Part shown: one piece after another, positions 59,146 through 64,000 of the stretch | How positions within the stretch are numbered: position 1 is the first letter of the stretch | How the letters are laid out: each line of letters begins with the position of its first letter | From: Saxidomus purpurata | Taxonomy: Eukaryota > Mollusca > Bivalvia > Venerida > Veneridae | DNA length: 64,000 nt | Direction: 5' to 3' | Assembly (NCBI GenBank): GCA_022818135.1 | Contig: JAFMSR010000019.1 | Coordinates: 32,775,863 to 32,839,862, forward strand | Translations under genes and position numbers: made by a program | Notes under the pieces: generated by a model | What the model saw: only the letters and a program-made list of their open reading frames with translations | The model's database searches: none | Told to the model about the DNA's origin: nothing

Positions 59146-60100
59146 CCCGATAACCTTTGGACACCGGCATATTTTTTTACACACTCGACAGACATGCATG
59201 CGTTTTTGTAAACACTGTACATCACGTTATGGCTACTTTCGGTTTACTGCGCGTGTTGTATACGTCAGCAAATAGATTGAGCTGTAACATGAAAGTAAAA
59301 TTTCCATTGGCCCACCTACAGAGGTCAGGCGCAGGGGTCACCCTGTCTGCTAACCTGCGCATGGACTTTTTTTTTTTTTTTTTTTTGCTAACGAGAGGTC
59401 AATTTCAAGCGTTCTCATAAGATGTCAATATACCTAGGTTTGAGTACGACATGTCTGCTTTAAGTCTGTGAAAAAATATTTGCACGCACTCAAAACACTA
59501 TCCCACAGGGGCCTGTACGCGAACGTTGGTAAAATGAAAATTTTCAAAGCTGGTAAAATTGTGTCCAAGGTCATTTTCAAGGTCGTCTTAAAGTGTCAGC
59601 ATTTGCCTCGGACGTCTGAGTTTTCAACATTCAGGAGCTGTCGGCATAGCCTTTAAATTCATACAGACAAAACGTGTTCCATACGGTCACTGTCACTTCT
59701 ATGGAAGGCCAAACCTGTCTTAACCCGCGTATACGTTTTATTACGTTACAGGTGTTCAAAGGATATCCGATGTCGTTTATTCTTTAACATTACCGACCAA
59801 ATGAACCTTGTACGCTTAACCATTTCAGTAGGCCAGTCGATTAAGGTATTCAGACCATGAAGGTCAATTTTTCCAAGGCCCCGAGAATTGTTATTTTCAT
59901 TAACTATATCCTTTCAATGTTATATATCAAAATTTTAAAGAAATTAACCGACTACTTAAAAAAATATAAGGAATTTTTTACCCCTACCCCCATCTTGTAA
60001 ATTAAGACTAACCGAATGGTATACCAGGAAGAGTAATTTGTCAATATTCAGTAACCATTATAAAAATTTAACATAATGTTGGTAATAAAGTATTCAATAT
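59146..60100. other. No gene recognised
   Basis: Includes a 20-base T run near 59369 and 'ggtcattttcaaggtcgtct'-type sequence near 59570. Short open frames have no recognisable domain. Confidence 0.4.
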
Positions 60101-60149
60101 ACACTGTAGAGTTACAGTAACAACACATTTGGTCTTTAAATTCCATTTT

Positions 60150-61600
60150 AGTGACAAATAAAAGCATCCCTGCAATGCGGATAAAAGGTTACTACATTTA
60201 CCGTGTAACAGTAGAACGGCACTCCAATTCGAATAAAAGAACGGTACTGTGGAAACATTTTGACTCATTAGGAAAATAAATGTCACACATATTTTTTAAT
60301 TGATACCATCAATAACGCAGTAACAAAGGAGAACGTATGTCTTCAATGCACAAAAAAAAGTTCATGTATTACAATTTATTCACTTTTGTTCTCTTTTTTA
60401 ATCTATTGAAAGTGTCTTTCCGTCATAATAAGTCCGTATCATTGATCGTTTTTTCGTTATCTATATTTTCGCCGCTCTATATTCCATATATGCCGTTTGG
60501 AATCTTCCATTCTAGGGCAGAGGACCTGACTCTCAATTTCCGAGATCACGCCCTAGCTTGAGTATACAACTCGGATCTGTATTCTTCCGGGCCACTTTCA
60601 ATATGACCGCTGCAAGGCTTAAATAATGTTACTATAAATAAATATCATTCAACATGGCCACCGCGCATTTGTTATGACATCATCACCGCGTATGCGAAGT
60701 CCGTAATGCCAAACCGGCTCATTTACTACTCAAGTTGAATAAAAACAAGGCATATTACATCAAACTCCAACTCGAAATTTATGTGGAACAGGCATAGCGT
60801 TTACAGAGCTATGATTTAAAGTTAGCCTAACTACATCTACAAGCTATGATATAAAATGAGACCGAGCACACTTTAACAATTACGGAGTTATGATATAAAT
60901 GTTGGCTAAGCACACTTTAGCAATTACAATCTAGCTATGATATAAAAATAATCAAATTACAGAGCTATGGTATAAAGTTAGCCTGAGCACACTCATGCGA
61001 TTACAGAGCTATGGTATGGTATGAAATATGGAAGGACACATTCTAGCATGAACAGAGCTATGATATAAAATTAGGCAGAACACCATATAGCGATAACGGA
61101 GCTATAGCGATTACAAAGTTATGGTATAACCTTAGGCTGAGCACACTTTAGCTATAACAAAGCATTTGAACAGACAGCAGCACTCATCAAATCAAATTTA
61201 AGTCTAGAGACAGTTGGTAGCGCTTTCTTAGCTTTGATTCAAAATAACACAAAATAGACAGTCGCTATTACGAAAAGCAGTCTGCTTTCATTATTCATTC
61301 TTTAAAAACACAAAACGCATTTTTTTAACCATTTTAGCAGTCCGGTTGCGTTTCGTTTCCGTTTAGATTTGGTTGCTGCAAAGAACCGGTAAGCTAGTTG
61401 TTTCAATCATTGTTCAGCGGTTATGTGGTCTAATTCTATGACTCCGCGCACAAATATTATTTTCGTTCAAAAATCGTTAACCAGTGACAACAAATGGCGC
61501 CATTTTAAAGGTAAACCGGTATAGCAATTCAAAATTGAAAAATGGCGATGAATTGCCAATTGGTGTAAAACACCCGTTAGTAGATTATCATCTCACTCGT
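60150..61600. repeat. Duplicon flank of Link-domain cluster, copy 3
   Basis: Matches 20015-21800: 'cagtagaacggcactccaat', a decayed GCGCATGCGC ('gcgtatgcga'), the array of ~44-bp units with 'gagctatgatataaaa' (60780-61165), and 'caaatggcgccattttaaag'. It is not followed by a Link exon. Confidence 0.75.
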
Positions 61601-62640
61601 CATACATCGGTTACTATTATTAACTACTAGATGGGTGTTCAACACTTGTGTCGCCTTCTTACACTTTGTCAGAATAACCAGTAATTTTGTGACAAAATCT
61701 AAGTATAAAAAGGGGCAAAACTACAAAATGTGGCGGCATCATAACCCTTTTGTCATAAGCAATACAATTAGAAAGTTTGATGAAGAAATCTTATCGAATG
61801 GCAAAGTTATAGCCAACGTTAAGTTTTGTGATGGAGGGACGGACGGACGGACGGACGGAAAGCGATTCCTATGTATCGCCTTTTCTCTGAAATGGCAACA
61901 CAATTGTTGTAAATTAGGACTTCAGGCGAAATGGTGTTGCTGTCAATATTTTTAGATAACGTCGTCACTCATTCTGTGTAAATAAAGACGATAATATATT
62001 ACGTGCAGTGTGAAATGTTGCCTTTGTTTCGATAGGTCAACGTGATCTGTTGGATCTCAATCTTAAAGCCGCTCTTCTTGACAGATCAGACTTCATGGTG
62101 CATGTATGACCCATTTAATTGCCTTAAGGCAATGAAATAAAGTAAAACTTCTGCATTTTATAGATAAAATATCACTTTCGTCTAATGTCGTCATCACCAT
62201 CTAAACTTGTATAAAAGCTGTCCGTTCTCAAATGTTGATGAAAAAACAAAGTTCTTCAAACTGACTGAAAATAACATTTATCAGAACATGTAGTCAAATA
62301 AAAAGGCTCCAGTATAAATTTCTGTAAAGTATATATGTATATTTGAAAGTATACGCTATTAAATGATAAAGCGTTACAAACGCTTTTAAATTCCAATATA
62401 ACCATAATTATAGCGTAGCGGTGATATAAACCAAACCCAACCAACCATTAAAGTACCAGGATACATGTATAAAGACCTATGGACGATCAGACACATATTT
62501 TCATGATTGTCAAAAATAAACTATTAAAATGAAAATGTGAATAAAATATTTACATCTTAAAGTTTAAATAATGTATTTTTCTATTCAAAATTGTTTTCAT
62601 GGCGAGATCTATTCGGCATTAACATTTTCCAAATAAAAAC
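61601..62640. other. Unassigned stretch with upstream-flank remnant
   Basis: Contains an open frame (61635-61955) with an 'acggacggacggacgg' run and a repeat-derived look. At 62210-62400 'ctcaaatgttgatg' and 'gtaaagtatatatgtatatt' recall the upstream flank of PAN-Link copies, so another exonless remnant may lie here. Confidence 0.4.
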
Positions 62641-62689
62641 AAAACTTAATCTGGTGATCAAGTGGCCTACCTTCGATAGGCGGAGCTAA

Positions 62690-63943
62690 AATAATGTTAC
62701 TATATAAAAAAATCATTCAACATGGCAACCGCGCATTTGCTATGACATCACCATCGCGCATGCGCAGTCCGTGATGCCAAACCGGCTCATATACTACTTT
62801 TAACTTCAAGTTGAATAAAAGTTAGGCATAACCCGCTGTAGCGATTACATCTAGCTCAAATGTGGAACAGACATAGCGTTTACAGAGTTATGATTTAAAA
62901 TTAGACAAAACTCACTACATCGATTATAGAGCTATGATTTAAAGAAAGCCTGATTACATCTTAAAGCTATGATATAAAATGTGACCGATCACACTTCAGC
63001 AATTACGTATATAAAATTGGCTGAGCACACTTTAGCGATAACAGAGCTTTGGTATGAAAAATGACAGAACACATTCTAGCAATAACAGAGCTATGATGCA
63101 AAAACTCAGAAAATTGATTACAGAGCTGTGATATAAAGACAGCCTGAGCTATGATATGAAAAATGGCAGTACACATCCTAGCAATAACAGAGATATGATA
63201 TACTATTAGGCAGAACTAGCGATAACGGAGCTATGGTATAAAATTTGGCAAACACACTTTAGCGATTTCAAAGCTATGATATAACCTAAGGCTGAGCATA
63301 CTTTATCGTGTACAAAGCAGAGGAAACAAACTATAGCGCTCATATAAATCAAATTTAAGTTAAGAGAGAACAGTTGGTAGCTCTCGCTATCACGCTATCA
63401 TAGCTTTGATTCAAAATTATACAAAAGAAACCGTCGCTCTTACGAAAAGCAGTCTGCATTTATTATTCATGAATTTTGAAAACATAAAATAAAAAACGTT
63501 GTTAAGCAAGTACCGGTCTCGTTTGCGTTTGCGTTCAGGTTCGTTTATACCGTTTCACCGGACCGTTCATCGTACCGATGACCGGAAAGAACCAGTAAGC
63601 GAATAGTTTCAATCAGTGTTTAGAAGATCTTCGGTCTGATTTGATGACTCCGCTCACAATTATTATCGTTAACCAGTGACAACAAAGGGCGCCATTTTAA
63701 AGATACAGCGGTAAAGGAATACGAAATTGAAAAATGGTGGTGAGTTGCCAGTTGGTTAAAACAAACATTAGAAGATTATCACCCCACTCGTCATTTATCG
63801 TTCATACTCTATGAAAATCACATATTTTAGAAAGAGCGACAAATAACACTTCACCAAATGTCAGTGCAGATATACATTCTGTCAAATTTGTCTTTAACAT
63901 GGTAATATCTTATTCTTTAAACCCCACGGTTGAGTTCGAAGCA
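62690..63943. repeat. Duplicon flank of Link-domain cluster, copy 4
   Basis: Very close to 20700-21983, with the palindrome GCGCATGCGC at 62756-62765, the ~44-bp array at 62860-63320, 'ccggaccgttcatcgtaccg' and 'caaagggcgccattttaaag'. It leads directly into the Link exon of copy G. Confidence 0.85.
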
Positions 63944-64000
63944 CTATTTCAGTTTACAGAAGACATCAGCTGTCGTCTTTTTACACTCCAAGTATCCTTC
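63944..64000 (-). CDS. PAN-Link gene copy G, exon 2 (partial, right edge)
   Basis: The last 18 residues and TAG stop of a Link exon: EGYLECKKTTADVFCKLK. Nearly the same as copy A. The remainder lies outside the window, so its integrity is unknown. Confidence 0.75.
   Translation of the reverse strand, partial: EGYLECKKTTADVFCKLK

Noticed and set aside
60337..60561. Open frame with a hydrophobic N-terminal half
   Set aside because: The matching duplicon at 20.2-20.6 kb does not keep the frame, so it is not conserved coding sequence.

Overview
The window is nuclear DNA of an invertebrate animal, most probably a bivalve mollusc. Genes are interrupted by GT-AG introns, the sequence is AT-rich and repeat-laden, and it carries several repeat types that I associate with bivalve genomes (monomer arrays around 'caaggtcacagtgacc' and 'gggccataattc', and tRNA-derived SINEs). 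The species call is inference. There is one 500-base assembly gap (14500-14999).

Left part (1-11757, minus strand): nine consecutive exons of one large gene running off the left edge. It encodes an extracellular protein that alternates SEA modules with Ser/Thr-rich mucin-like blocks. Read from 11757 downwards: SEA module 1 (three exons), a mucin block of about 26-residue repeats, SEA module 2 (three exons with the same intron positions and phases), a short Ser/Thr exon, a very long mucin exon with 21-residue repeats, a mucin block with 11-residue repeats, and the first residues of a third SEA module at the edge. All junction phases agree. The long exon holds one apparent reading-frame break near 3443. 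The 5' end of the gene was not found. An intron carries a 1.2-kb inverted-repeat-ended element made of 155-bp monomers.

Middle (11.8-20 kb and 23-35 kb): no convincing protein genes. These stretches hold repeat arrays (12.2-12.7 kb; 26.8-28.3 kb, the latter with a three-monomer 429-bp higher-order period), short inverted-repeat elements (16.28-16.42, 25.19-25.52, 33.90-34.04 kb), tRNA-like SINE heads, and a triplicated 12-bp YY1-like motif.

Right part (20-64 kb): a cluster of duplicated two-exon genes on the minus strand. Each encodes a secreted protein with signal peptide, PAN/Apple-like domain and Link-like domain. Copy B (42133-43170) is intact at about 205 residues. Copies A, C, D and E are broken in different ways (frameshifts, a stop, a lost donor site, transposon insertions, a missing exon). 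Copy G is cut by the right edge, and fragment A' and an exonless duplicon remnant are also present. The cluster is interleaved with mobile DNA: a degenerate non-LTR retrotransposon (35668-41765) split by a 2441-bp terminal-inverted-repeat element, two related non-autonomous elements (43.87-47.33 and 50.84-52.95 kb), a family of 5'-truncated copies sharing one 3' end, and a foldback-like composite of minisatellites (54.5-56.4 kb). Flanking sequence with degenerate ~44-bp repeats is duplicated along with the genes.
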